In this document: positions 1-7,521 of the stretch, one piece after another
Layout: each line of letters starts with the position of its first letter
Position numbering within the stretch: position 1 is the stretch's first letter
From: Flavobacterium aciduliphilum
Lineage (GTDB): Bacteria > Bacteroidota > Bacteroidia > Flavobacteriales > Flavobacteriaceae
Reading direction: 5' to 3'
DNA length: 64,000 bases
NCBI RefSeq assembly: GCF_003268855.1
Contig: NZ_QLSZ01000002.1
Span: 186,001 to 250,000, forward strand
The notes under the pieces: generated by a model
The model's database searches: none
The model's input: only the letters and a program-made list of their open reading frames with translations
Told to the model about the DNA's origin: nothing
Made by a program: the position numbers and the translations under genes

Positions 1-716
1 AATATTACCTAAAGGCTGAAAAGCAGTTTAAACAGCACACCATTTATAAGACAATTCAAAGGTTTAGGCAAATGATAAAATTAGCCGTAGCAAATGACTA
101 TATTTTTAAAGACCCATTTCTACTACACAAAAATCCCAAACCAAAAAAAGAAGTTATCTTCCTTACTCCTAAAGAACTAAAAGAACTACAAGAATACAAA
201 TTTGCCTCTAAAAGATTAGAACAAGTAAAAGACATGTTCGTATTCTGTTGTTACACAGGGTTAGCCTATAATGAAATGGCTAAGCTAGAGGATAAACACA
301 TTGAAGTTGGTTTTGATGGATTTGACTGGATTAAGATGATTAGAGACAAGACAAACAAGGAAATAGCAATCCCATTGTTGCCAGATGCAATTAAGATTTT
401 AAACAAATACAAGAACAGCAATCTTAAAAATAATAAGCTATTGCCTGTAATCTCAAATCAAAACTTCAATGCATACATCAAAGAAGTTGCTGAAATTGTA
501 GGTATTCAAAAGAATCTAACTCATCATCTAGCAAGAAAAACATTTGCTACTACAATTCTACTTTACAATGATGTGCCAATGGAAATAGTTAGTGAACTAC
601 TTGGACATTCTGAAATGAGTATAACACAAGCTCACTATGGTAAAGTGGTAAAATCTAAAGTGAGTGAGCACATGAAAAAATTAAGTAAAAAGCTTAATAG
701 AAAAGATAAAAATTAG
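1..716 (+). CDS. Tyrosine recombinase (integrase) of the mobile element, 5' end outside window
   Basis: Site-specific recombinase that would integrate and excise the element. The frame (codons from base 3) is open to the window edge, so the first ATG at 72 is not the true start and the core-binding domain continues leftward. Visible are the C-terminal catalytic domain, the HxxR box HLAR (525-536), a downstream GH (LLGHSEMSITQAHY) and the tyrosine nucleophile codon at 636-638. The usual first catalytic Arg (TGLR) is replaced by Ala (TGLAYNE, codon 264-266); loss of this Arg is known in Bacteroidota conjugative-transposon integrases such as IntDOT, so it need not mean inactivity. Its position at the edge of an accessory region, with an excisionase-type gene nearby, fits an element end. 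Family assignment is firm; target preference is inferred from the right junction. Confidence 0.92.
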   Translation, partial: YYLKAEKQFKQHTIYKTIQRFRQMIKLAVANDYIFKDPFLLHKNPKPKKEVIFLTPKELKELQEYKFASKRLEQVKDMFVFCCYTGLAYNEMAKLEDKHIEVGFDGFDWIKMIRDKTNKEIAIPLLPDAIKILNKYKNSNLKNNKLLPVISNQNFNAYIKEVAEIVGIQKNLTHHLARKTFATTILLYNDVPMEIVSELLGHSEMSITQAHYGKVVKSKVSEHMKKLSKKLNRKDKN

Positions 717-756
717 CTCAAGATGATTATTTTTACTAACTAATATAGTTTTAATT

Positions 757-1470
757 ATGAGTTTTCAAGAGTTATATTCTAATTTACAAGAGTGTGAAAG
801 AGATCAGATTTTTTTATTATCTGGAGATACTATATCCAATGATTTAAAAAATCATTTAAGTGCAATAAATGATACAATCTTTGATTTATCTCATAAAGTA
901 TTTTTAGCAAGTAAAAAAGAAAATATCTACTGGAGTTATTGCTCTACAGAAACTTATTTTAAAAATTATGATAATAGATTAAATGAGTTTTTAAACAATG
1001 ACTTTAATGAAATTCACAATGAAATTGAATTTATTGAAAGTGAAATAAACATACTAAAAAACTCAGAAAGGAACTTTAGCAACACTAATTATCATCCTGA
1101 TTTAATTTACCCCATTAGAAAAAAAATCAAATTACTTGAAAACAAAATGGAAACACTTAATCCTTCAAATGTTGAAAAATTGATTGATTATAGTGATACA
1201 TCTTGTGGAGAAAAAATTATCTTTTTACATCAAGTTGGAGTTCTTGATTATCTTAAAAAACTTTCTCCATTTAACTTATCCATAAATAAACTTGCTGAAT
1301 ATTTATCTGCAATTACGGGTGAAAATGCAACTACATTACAATCCTACATCAATCCCATTTTTAGTCCAACTTCAGGTCAGAAGAATAACCCATTAAATTC
1401 AAATCCAGCTGTTAAAAAGGTTTCAAAAAAGCTTGCTGATATGGGATTTTCAGCTAACAAAACGAATTAG
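757..1470 (+). CDS. Mobile-element accessory protein, unknown function
   Basis: A 237-aa hydrophilic protein without signal peptide or membrane segment. The middle (about residues 70-130) is rich in Glu, Asn, Ile and Lys and predicted helical or coiled. The C-terminal third has a more conserved look (EKIIFLHQVGVLDYL, then LAEYLSAITGENATTLQSY). I know similar C-termini beside integrase genes in Bacteroidota elements but cannot attach a reliable family name or role. It lies 40 bp after the integrase, in the same direction, and ends in an inverted repeat shared in form with the element's right end, so a role in integration or its control is possible. That role is inference. Confidence 0.7.
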   Translation: MSFQELYSNLQECERDQIFLLSGDTISNDLKNHLSAINDTIFDLSHKVFLASKKENIYWSYCSTETYFKNYDNRLNEFLNNDFNEIHNEIEFIESEINILKNSERNFSNTNYHPDLIYPIRKKIKLLENKMETLNPSNVEKLIDYSDTSCGEKIIFLHQVGVLDYLKKLSPFNLSINKLAEYLSAITGENATTLQSYINPIFSPTSGQKNNPLNSNPAVKKVSKKLADMGFSANKTN

Positions 1471-1481
1471 GGAAACCCTAA
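1467..1481. promoter_or_regulatory. Inverted repeat TTAGGG/CCCTAA upstream of the excisionase-type gene
   Basis: Perfect 6-bp arms (TTAGGG, CCCTAA) separated by AAA. It overlaps the stop codon of the preceding gene and lies about 45 bp before the HTH protein at 1527. A 13-mer beginning in it (ACCCTAAAAAACA, 1475-1487) recurs exactly at 15727-15739 near the element's right end, also within a TTTTAGG/CCTAAAA inverted repeat. It could be an operator or an arm-type binding site for integrase or excisionase. Confidence 0.4.
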
Positions 1482-1526
1482 AAAACACCTAAAACTACTT
1501 GCAGCCATAATTTAAAAAAAACAATT

Positions 1527-1808
1527 ATGTCTGATTCAATTATTGTACACAATCTAGATGTACAACAACTAAAAGAAATCATCAATACAACTGTAAAAAA
1601 CCAGTTAAATGATGTATTTGAAGCTCTAAAAAGAGAGAAAAACGAAACTCTTTTAACTAGAGAAGAAACCTACCGTTTACTTAAAATTGACTCAACTACT
1701 CTTTGGTATTGGACTAGAGATGGTAAGTTAAAATGCTATGCCATAGGTAACAGGAGGTATTACAAAAAAAGTGAAGTTTTAGAATGTTTAACGTTATTAA
1801 AAAAGTAG
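1527..1808 (+). CDS. Excisionase-type helix-turn-helix protein
   Basis: A 93-aa protein. The N-terminal ~40 residues are helical (LDVQQLKEIINTTVKNQL) and the C-terminal ~50 form a MerR-like HTH_17 domain: LLTREETYRLLKIDSTTLWYW, then a wing ending in NRRYYKKSEVLECL. This layout is typical of small DNA-binding proteins next to Bacteroidota element integrases, where relatives act as excision or directionality factors or transcription regulators. Three bases separate it from the next gene, suggesting co-transcription. HTH family is secure; the excisionase role is inferred from context. Confidence 0.82.
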   Translation: MSDSIIVHNLDVQQLKEIINTTVKNQLNDVFEALKREKNETLLTREETYRLLKIDSTTLWYWTRDGKLKCYAIGNRRYYKKSEVLECLTLLKK

Positions 1809-1811
1809 GTT

Positions 1812-2357
1812 ATGGTAGATTATTTAAAAATCAAATTAAAAAACCAATATGGTCTAAATGTAATTATTGGTTCTCAAAAGTATTTTGATAATGCTTATTT
1901 AAGTTATGAAATTAGGAATCCTGAGGTTGTTTCAAATGATATTATTAAATCATCAATTGATGATTCCATTATTGTAAATAATTTAGATTTACTGGCAAAA
2001 TCCATTTATTATTTTTACAATAATACAGACCCTGTAACTTCTGTATTAATTGAAAAATTCCAAAATTCTACTTTAAGAATTGTTATTAAACAAATTTTAA
2101 AAAGAATTCCTTTTTTAAGAGAATTTGAAATTACTCATTTAGAATATGGCTTTCATCTTGAAAATCCTGTTACAGTAAGTGAAATCAAATTAACAACAAG
2201 AAAACTATTTAATGATTGCAGGGTAATCAAATTTTCTTGTACATTTAAAGGATTGATTAAAAAGGAAATGGATACAAAGTATAACTGTTCGGATTTCTCT
2301 ATAAATGTTGTTTTGAGTAAGGATTTTAAAAGACAATTTAAAAATGAAGTTTTTTAA
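1812..2357 (+). CDS. Hypothetical protein in the element's integration module
   Basis: A 181-aa protein with no signal peptide, membrane segment or motif I recognise. It is rich in Ile, Asn and Lys, as expected for this very AT-rich element. The stretch LRIVIKQILKRIPFLREFEITHLEYGF (about residues 87-113) looks like a helix followed by strand. It starts three bases after the HTH gene and probably shares its transcript. Not a recombinase or relaxase as far as can be seen. Confidence 0.6.
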   Translation: MVDYLKIKLKNQYGLNVIIGSQKYFDNAYLSYEIRNPEVVSNDIIKSSIDDSIIVNNLDLLAKSIYYFYNNTDPVTSVLIEKFQNSTLRIVIKQILKRIPFLREFEITHLEYGFHLENPVTVSEIKLTTRKLFNDCRVIKFSCTFKGLIKKEMDTKYNCSDFSINVVLSKDFKRQFKNEVF

Positions 2358-2403
2358 ATATTAATCCATAAAAAAATAAATGTGAAACTTAAAATGAATT
2401 AAA

Positions 2404-3201
2404 ATGAATGAGAAATTATTGAGTTATGGAGTTTGTTTTCAAGAACAAAATGAGTATAAGAGTGAGATTAATAATTTAAACAATCAAGTTGATTACTCAA
2501 GTGAAAGTAAAAAAAATGAGAGTGAAACTAAGAAGCTTAATGAAGAAATAGAAATTGAGTTCTATGATGAAACATTACAATTTGATGAAAACTTTGAAGA
2601 TGGCAACACAGTAAAATATGTTTTACTTCCTATTTACAAAGACAACAACAATGAAGAAAAGAACTATACCAAGCTATTAAATCTTGGCTCAAAAATACTC
2701 ATGAATAGAAAAAAAGTTATGGATAAATTTAGTGAAGGGCTGAATTATTTTGTCCTTGACTATGATTCAATTTTTGGACTAAGATTACTCTCCTTTCAAA
2801 AGTATAAACCTGATTTTTTTTCATGTGAAGAAAGAGTTCTTTTTGAAACTCTTTTAATCAAATTCCATCAATTCAAGTTTAAAGAGTTTTTTTATTCCTA
2901 TAACACAATTCATATTGAATTAGGAATTAAGAAAGACAAAGCAAATACAATAGTTAAAAAGTTTGTTAGACTTGGTTTCTTAAATTGTAATATTAAAACA
3001 AGTTTAATAGATGGAAGACCCTCTCAGGTAACCTACTATTTTGTTAATGCATGCAAAATCATTGAACTAATCCCTCTAATCTACAAAAATGAACATCTAG
3101 AACAAGTAAATAAGGAATTGACAATGTATTTAGAACCTGCTATTGAAAAGAAATCAAATAGGACAATTCATCCTATTGATATCACAAGAATAATGCAATA
3201 A
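2404..3201 (+). CDS. Putative winged-helix DNA-binding protein (possible replication protein)
   Basis: A 265-aa protein. The first ~75 residues are acidic, Glu/Asn-rich and probably disordered. Residues about 135-215 read like a winged helix: CEERVLFETLLIKFHQF, then a recognition-type segment IHIELGIKKDKANTIVKKFVRLGFL and a wing (SLIDGRPSQVTYYFV). Such domains occur in plasmid replication initiators and element regulators of Bacteroidota. No catalytic motif is visible. It is followed by a strong terminator, so it closes the first transcription unit. The wHTH reading is moderate confidence; a replication role is a guess. Confidence 0.6.
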   Translation: MNEKLLSYGVCFQEQNEYKSEINNLNNQVDYSSESKKNESETKKLNEEIEIEFYDETLQFDENFEDGNTVKYVLLPIYKDNNNEEKNYTKLLNLGSKILMNRKKVMDKFSEGLNYFVLDYDSIFGLRLLSFQKYKPDFFSCEERVLFETLLIKFHQFKFKEFFYSYNTIHIELGIKKDKANTIVKKFVRLGFLNCNIKTSLIDGRPSQVTYYFVNACKIIELIPLIYKNEHLEQVNKELTMYLEPAIEKKSNRTIHPIDITRIMQ

Positions 3202-3203
3202 AT

Positions 3204-3230
3204 AAAAGGGAGATTTAGTCTCCCTTTTTT
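3204..3230 (+). terminator. Rho-independent terminator after the winged-helix gene
   Basis: Ten-bp arms AAAAGGGAGA and TCTCCCTTTT around a 5-nt loop, followed by more T residues, three bases past the stop codon at 3201. Confidence 0.85.
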
Positions 3231-3257
3231 ATTGGGTATTCTTTTTAAAACCATTAT

Positions 3258-3364
3258 TGGATTTCCTTCAATAAGAGAACAAGTTTATTCTTAACTCTTA
3301 AAAATCCCTAGTTATGGTAATGTTTATCTTTTATTGATGGATTTCCACTGATGGAAAATTTCCA
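3258..3364. promoter_or_regulatory. Cluster of TGGAAA/TTTCCA half-sites before the ATPase gene
   Basis: In the gap before the ATPase, TTTCC occurs at 3262-3266, TTTCCA at 3342-3347 and 3359-3364, and TGGAAA at 3352-3357. The last two form a small inverted repeat TGGAAA-A-TTTCCA. This could be an operator or a set of iteron-like sites; nothing else is recognised in the gap. Confidence 0.3.
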
Positions 3365-3398
3365 ACCAATTAATATCAACTTTTTTAATAATTAAACC

Positions 3399-4259
3399 AT
3401 GCAATTACAAAAATCACAAAGAAGTAAAGCCAAGATAAAAATGGCTTTACAAGGACCATCAGGTTCAGGAAAAACAATGAGTGCCCTTTTAATAGCTCAA
3501 GGACTCATAAATGGAGAAATGAACAAAGTAGCTGTGATTGACACAGAAAATGGTTCTGCCAATCTCTATGCTCACTTGGGAGAATACAGTGTGCTTAACC
3601 TAAGTAATCCTCATTCCCCTGAAAGGTATATACAAGCTATTGATGTTTGTATCAATTCCGGAATTGAAGTTATTATTATTGATTCCACAAGTCATTGTTG
3701 GGATTTTCTAATTGACTATCATGCTTCATTGCCTGGAAATAGTTTTACCAATTGGAGCAAAATTACTCCTATGCAAAAAGCATTTGTAGATAAGATGCTT
3801 AATTGCAATGCTCATGTAATTGCTACCATGAGAGTAAAACAAGATTATGTAATAAGTGAAAAAAATGGTAAGTTGGTTCCAGAAAAAGTGGGTTTAAAGG
3901 CAATTCAGCGTGATGAAATCAGCTATGAATTTACCATTGTTTTTGATATTGATAGCAAACACTTTGCAGTGGCATCAAAAGACAGGACTTTACTGTTTGA
4001 AGGAAAGCCCCAATTTCTTATCAATACTCATACAGGTAAAAAGATATTAGAATGGTGTAATAACACCATGACAAAATCCGAGATGCAGCAGAAAATAGTA
4101 GAATGTATGACTATACATGAGCTCTCAGATTTGTATCAAAACAACCTTGATTTAGCCAAGAGTATGGAACAAGAATTTATAAACAAAAAGAACCTTTTAA
4201 CTAACCTTATTTCTAATGTATCAAAAAATGGAAACGGAACTTACTCTCAAACCAGTTAA
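3399..4259 (+). CDS. P-loop ATPase, AAA_24/Sak4-like recombination protein
   Basis: A 286-aa cytoplasmic ATPase. Walker A is GPSGSGKT (residues 19-26) and Walker B is VIIIDS (91-96). The segment KVGLKAIQRDEISYEF is characteristic of the AAA_24 family, which includes phage Sak4-type RecA-core proteins that assist single-strand annealing and phage DNA replication. The last ~60 residues are helical. It begins a new unit after the terminator at 3204-3230 and overlaps the next gene by 44 bp in another frame, implying translational coupling. In this family a single-strand-binding or annealing protein is often nearby; the small protein at 6484 is a candidate. NTPase activity is well supported; the recombination role is family-based inference. 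Confidence 0.8.
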   Translation: MQLQKSQRSKAKIKMALQGPSGSGKTMSALLIAQGLINGEMNKVAVIDTENGSANLYAHLGEYSVLNLSNPHSPERYIQAIDVCINSGIEVIIIDSTSHCWDFLIDYHASLPGNSFTNWSKITPMQKAFVDKMLNCNAHVIATMRVKQDYVISEKNGKLVPEKVGLKAIQRDEISYEFTIVFDIDSKHFAVASKDRTLLFEGKPQFLINTHTGKKILEWCNNTMTKSEMQQKIVECMTIHELSDLYQNNLDLAKSMEQEFINKKNLLTNLISNVSKNGNGTYSQTS

Positions 4260-5256
4260 ATCTGAACAAAATGCACCAATACTCTTAAAGCAAGAAAGTG
4301 TAGTTTTTCCTTCTAGGAGTACGCCTAAAATTGTTGCTAAATCACCCTTTATAGAGGCTAACACAGAAGAGGTTAGCCTTTCTCATTTAAAAGAAGATTG
4401 CATTATTCCTGTATTTACTAAAGATAATGAAATTACTATTTCTCATCAGGAATTTATTGAAGCAGCTTATGCTTCAATTTTAAAAGTTTTTCCTAATGAG
4501 GTTGTAGATAAGCCTGAAATTAGGACAAGTCATCTCATTAGAGGCAGAACTCCAGATGCACTACATGTTCCTGCTAAAGAATTAACAGAACATCAAAGAA
4601 CCATGTATTATGAAAGAATGGCTTTTATTTTCAGAATTCCATCAATAACAGCAAATATAAATGGCAATCTTTTGGCTTTAACAGTTGGAGGAGTAAGAGC
4701 TTACAATACAGAAAACCTATACAATAAAAAGAGTTTTGAAAAGTTTAAATTCTTTATTGGATTTCAAAATATGGTGTGTTGTAATATGTGTATTTCTACT
4801 GATGGTTACAAGGATGAAATTAAGGTAATGAGTACTTCTGATTTAATAATTAGAATGTCTAATGTCCTAGAAAATTATCTTCCTGACCAGCATTTAAAAG
4901 ATATGCAAGATTTACAAAATTATCATCTTTCAGAAAGCCAATTTGCTCAAATTATAGGTAAAAGCAGATTGTATAATTATCTCCCAAAAAAGGAAAAGCT
5001 AATACTCCCTGAATTACTTATGAATGATGGGCATATTTCCACTATTGCCAAAGACTACTACAATGATGAAAGTTTTTGTAGACAAGAAAATGGAGACATT
5101 AATCTTTGGAACATGTTTAACCTTTTCACAGGAGCTAATAAAAGCTCCTACATTGACACTTTCCTTTCTAGAGGAGTGAATGCCTTTGATTTCAGTAAAG
5201 GTATCTCAAAAGCACTGAGTTATAGTAATTCTAACTATGCTTGGTTTTTGAGTTAA
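4216..5256 (+). CDS. DUF3871 family protein
   Basis: A 346-aa protein matching, from memory, the Bacteroidota-specific DUF3871 family. Diagnostic stretches are IIPVFTKDNEITISHQEFIE, then SHLIRGRTPDALHVPAKEL, YYERMAFIFRIPSI, GVRAYNTENLYNKK and FIGFQNMVCCNMCISTDGY. The family is found on plasmids and integrated elements; no biochemical function is known to me. The start overlaps the ATPase gene; the second ATG at 4228 would also work. Cys pairs at CCNMC could bind metal. Close coupling to the Sak4-like ATPase suggests a joint role in element DNA metabolism, which is inference. Confidence 0.82.
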   Translation: MYQKMETELTLKPVKSEQNAPILLKQESVVFPSRSTPKIVAKSPFIEANTEEVSLSHLKEDCIIPVFTKDNEITISHQEFIEAAYASILKVFPNEVVDKPEIRTSHLIRGRTPDALHVPAKELTEHQRTMYYERMAFIFRIPSITANINGNLLALTVGGVRAYNTENLYNKKSFEKFKFFIGFQNMVCCNMCISTDGYKDEIKVMSTSDLIIRMSNVLENYLPDQHLKDMQDLQNYHLSESQFAQIIGKSRLYNYLPKKEKLILPELLMNDGHISTIAKDYYNDESFCRQENGDINLWNMFNLFTGANKSSYIDTFLSRGVNAFDFSKGISKALSYSNSNYAWFLS

Positions 5257-5260
5257 AAAC

Positions 5261-5282
5261 GGAGCCTCATCATTGGGGCTCC
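5261..5282 (-). terminator. Terminator between convergent genes
   Basis: Stem GGAGCC/GGCTCC around a 10-nt loop. On the minus strand it is followed by GTTTTT, so it most likely ends the membrane-protein gene at 5282-6139; the plus-strand side lacks a T run. Confidence 0.6.
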
Positions 5283-6139
5283 TATTCATCTTCTTCTGAA
5301 GAAGTTCCTACTATCTTATTGTCAAAATATACTTCAAATTTTATTTTTAAAATAGATTTAGCATCATAAAGAAAGTATAAACTTGCTATAGACATGAAAA
5401 TGATTATAGATTTATGTATCCACTTTACTTCTTTATTTAGAGAGAGTACAATTAAAGCTATTATAACACCTATCACAAGTAAATAATACCACAAGGATAT
5501 TATTGCAAAAAAAATAACTAATATATAATACAGCATGGGGACTATTATAATTGATGCATAAAAAATAAAGTAACCTTTTAAAAACAAAGTATCATGGTCA
5601 GAGCCTTTATAAAAAATAAATATTATTGGTATGGCTGAAGCTACAAATAACATCAAACCTATAAAAAAATAGTTATATTCATGACTTTGATATTTAAAAC
5701 CATATTTATAGATTACATAAAACATACCACCCAAAAAAGCTGCCATAAAAACTATACTAATAACTCCCCAAACAGTCTCTGTTAGTTTTTCTTTAAAGTT
5801 TTTCTTTTCAGGTGTTGGAGTTATATTATTATTAATCTCAATAATAGGGTCAATTATTGATAATTCCCTTCTGTATAATACATCTATAACTCCTTTTTGA
5901 TGAGATACATCAGTTATAGAAAGCTCTTGGACATTTATATGGTTAATTCTTCCTTTCCAAGTTTGGTGCAAATTAGCACCATACTTAAACATTATTTCAT
6001 CACTTTCAATACTCCATATTCCTCTACTTAAAGAATTATCTTTAATCCAATTAATAGTAAGTTTTCCATCTTCATAAAAAACATATCTAATAGAGCTATT
6101 CAACCATTCACCTAATATTTTATCCTTAAAACTATCCAT
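5282..6139 (-). CDS. Membrane protein with N-terminal lipocalin-like domain
   Basis: A 285-aa protein. Residues 1-92 read as a small beta-barrel: LGEWLNSS, then YEDGKLTINWI, GIWSIESDEIMFKY and LSITDV, the usual pattern of lipocalin-like or META-like domains. After a charged linker come about five to six hydrophobic segments (roughly 123-145, 156-177, 188-234 in two or three passes, 243-260) and a charged tail. There is no cleavable signal, so the N-terminal domain is probably cytoplasmic or translocated by the first segment. It is the only minus-strand gene of length in this half of the element and sits beside a fragment of another gene, so it may be cargo. Function unknown. Confidence 0.65.
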   Translation of the reverse strand: MDSFKDKILGEWLNSSIRYVFYEDGKLTINWIKDNSLSRGIWSIESDEIMFKYGANLHQTWKGRINHINVQELSITDVSHQKGVIDVLYRRELSIIDPIIEINNNITPTPEKKNFKEKLTETVWGVISIVFMAAFLGGMFYVIYKYGFKYQSHEYNYFFIGLMLFVASAIPIIFIFYKGSDHDTLFLKGYFIFYASIIIVPMLYYILVIFFAIISLWYYLLVIGVIIALIVLSLNKEVKWIHKSIIIFMSIASLYFLYDAKSILKIKFEVYFDNKIVGTSSEEDE

Positions 6140-6483
6140 AATTAACTTTTCTCTACAATTTCTATTTCTTCCGCTGTTAAACCATACAACTCATACACCA
6201 TTGCATCAATGGTAGCTTTTAGCTCCAAAGATTTTTGTACTGTTGCATAAAAGTAGTAAAATAGATTGAAAAAAATTTTTAAAATTTTTAAAATTTTTTT
6301 AAGCCTAACCCTCCTTGTCTCAAAACCCCCACCAATTCTGAGTGATTACAATACCCCCCCCCCTGGTGTTGTATCAAGTACAAAATTATTCTGCAGGTAA
6401 ATTTATCTTGAGTTGAAAGCCAAGAGTTTTATCTGGAAAAGTGTTGTATAAAATCTTAATGTTAAACTCAAAAACTAGAAAAA
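6140..6483. other. Non-coding stretch with gene remnant, A/T tract and C10 tract
   Basis: Apart from the remnant at its left end, this 344-bp gap holds alternating A and T runs (6268-6302), a run of ten C residues (6354-6363) and a small inverted repeat TTGTA/TACAA (about 6367-6381). No promoter of the TAnnTTTG type is convincing. The A/T tract beside replication-type genes could be an unwinding region, but there is no direct evidence. Confidence 0.5.
6142..6249 (-). pseudogene. C-terminal remnant of a DNA methyltransferase or restriction subunit
   Basis: On the minus strand a frame ending in TAA at 6142-6144 reads KATIDAMVYELYGLTAEEI and a few more residues. IDxMVYELYGLT-EEI is the typical C-terminal tail of type IIG/TaqI-like restriction-methyltransferases and some specificity subunits. 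Upstream the frame dissolves into an A/T homopolymer region (6268-6302), and no start or catalytic domain is present. I read it as the leftover 3' end of a deleted restriction-modification gene directly upstream of the membrane-protein gene. The tail is short, so confidence is moderate. Confidence 0.5.
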
Positions 6484-6885
6484 ATGGTAAGAATTGTAAA
6501 CTATCAAAAAAGAACAACAGAGGAAGGAAAAGTATTCTTCACTCTAGAACTTCAAGGCGGGATTGAAGTAGTAAAATCCCAAGAAACAGGAAAGCTTTAT
6601 ATGACAGCTAGAAAAGCAAATATGTCATGTACTTTTGATGAGCTTACTTGTCAATCATTAATTGGAACAGAACTTCCTGGTACTGTTAGAAAAGTAGAAT
6701 GTGAAGAATACTCCTACACCATTAAAGATACAGGAGAAATTATTACACTTTCACACAGATTTGAATATGTTGAGCAAGAAGCTCATATTCAAACTCCAGA
6801 GAAAAGTAAAACTACCATTGAGGAATTTATGAGTAACGCCCCAACAGGTAATACTTTCTCAACTAATGGTCAGTTAGTGCATTAG
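6484..6885 (+). CDS. Small conserved element protein, possible ssDNA-binding-like
   Basis: A 133-aa soluble protein. The first ~100 residues look all-beta (RIVNYQKRTTEEGKVFFTLEL, GKLYMTARKANMSCTFDEL, VRKVECEEYSYTIKDTGE), consistent with a small OB-like barrel. The last ~25 residues are polar and flexible (TGNTFSTNGQLVH). A beta-barrel with a flexible tail near a Sak4-like ATPase and RadC suggests a single-strand-binding role, but no SSB signature is clear. A terminator follows three bases after the stop codon. Confidence 0.55.
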   Translation: MVRIVNYQKRTTEEGKVFFTLELQGGIEVVKSQETGKLYMTARKANMSCTFDELTCQSLIGTELPGTVRKVECEEYSYTIKDTGEIITLSHRFEYVEQEAHIQTPEKSKTTIEEFMSNAPTGNTFSTNGQLVH

Positions 6886-6887
6886 AA

Positions 6888-6930
6888 AAATAACCTATGT
6901 CTATAATCAGGCATAGGTTATTTACTTTTT
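6888..6930 (+). terminator. Terminator before the element RadC gene
   Basis: Twelve-bp perfect arms AAATAACCTATG (6888-6899) and CATAGGTTATTT (6912-6923) followed by ACTTTTTT. It covers the ATG at 6897, which is why the next gene is placed at 6957. Confidence 0.8.
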
Positions 6931-6956
6931 TATTTTTTAACCTAATTAAACCGGAA

Positions 6957-7409
6957 ATGAAAAAAACGCTATTAAATGTGTCTGAAATAAAAGTAGCCTA
7001 TAGTACTAGTGATACTCCCAAAGTAAAAATTAAATCAGGGGAAGATGCTTACGACGTTTTATTAGCTTCATGGAATTTAGACACAATAGAATTGCAAGAA
7101 GAGTTTAAAATATTGTTATTAAACAGAGCCAATGAGGTTCTAGGAGTATATCCATTATCAAAAGGTGGTATCACAGGAACTGTTGTTGACCAAAGATTAA
7201 TTTTCGCTGTAGCTTTAAAGTGCAATGCTACAGGAATAATAATGTGTCATAACCATCCAAGTGGCAAACTTTTGCATAGTGAAACAGATATTACTTTGAC
7301 TAAGAGTATCGGCAAATGTGCAGAGTTACTAGGTATTAACCTATTAGATCATCTAATTATAAGTAAAAATGGTTTTTATAGCTTTTCTAATGAAGGAAAG
7401 TTAAGTTGA
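6957..7409 (+). CDS. RadC-like JAB-domain protein of the mobile element
   Basis: A 150-aa short RadC-type protein: the JAB/MPN metalloprotease-like domain alone, without the N-terminal helix-hairpin-helix of full-length RadC. The metal-binding motif is CHNHPSGK, with LLDHLIIS after it; GGITGTVVDQRLIF matches the chromosomal RadC. The ORF can be extended to 6897, but that start lies inside a terminator stem, so the ATG at 6957 (MKKTLLNVSEI) is preferred. Short RadC proteins are frequent on Bacteroidota plasmids and genomic islands; their function is unsettled. A second, full-length radC is at 58101. Confidence 0.85.
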   Translation: MKKTLLNVSEIKVAYSTSDTPKVKIKSGEDAYDVLLASWNLDTIELQEEFKILLLNRANEVLGVYPLSKGGITGTVVDQRLIFAVALKCNATGIIMCHNHPSGKLLHSETDITLTKSIGKCAELLGINLLDHLIISKNGFYSFSNEGKLS

Positions 7410-7521
7410 AAATGTAGGCTTGACAAAACCCCTCTTAATTTGAATGATTTTCATTTTTTTATTTAAAACAACATATAATGTTAATAGCTTTTTTATATTC
7501 GTTGCTTTAAATGATAATTAA

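Noticed and set aside
72..716. Integrase as a truncated 214-aa gene starting at 72
   Set aside because: The frame is open upstream to the first bases of the window and encodes a plausible core-binding segment, so the gene is cut by the window, not broken.
6897..6956. Upstream start for the element RadC gene
   Set aside because: The extra 20 residues are encoded within a terminator stem and its T tract.
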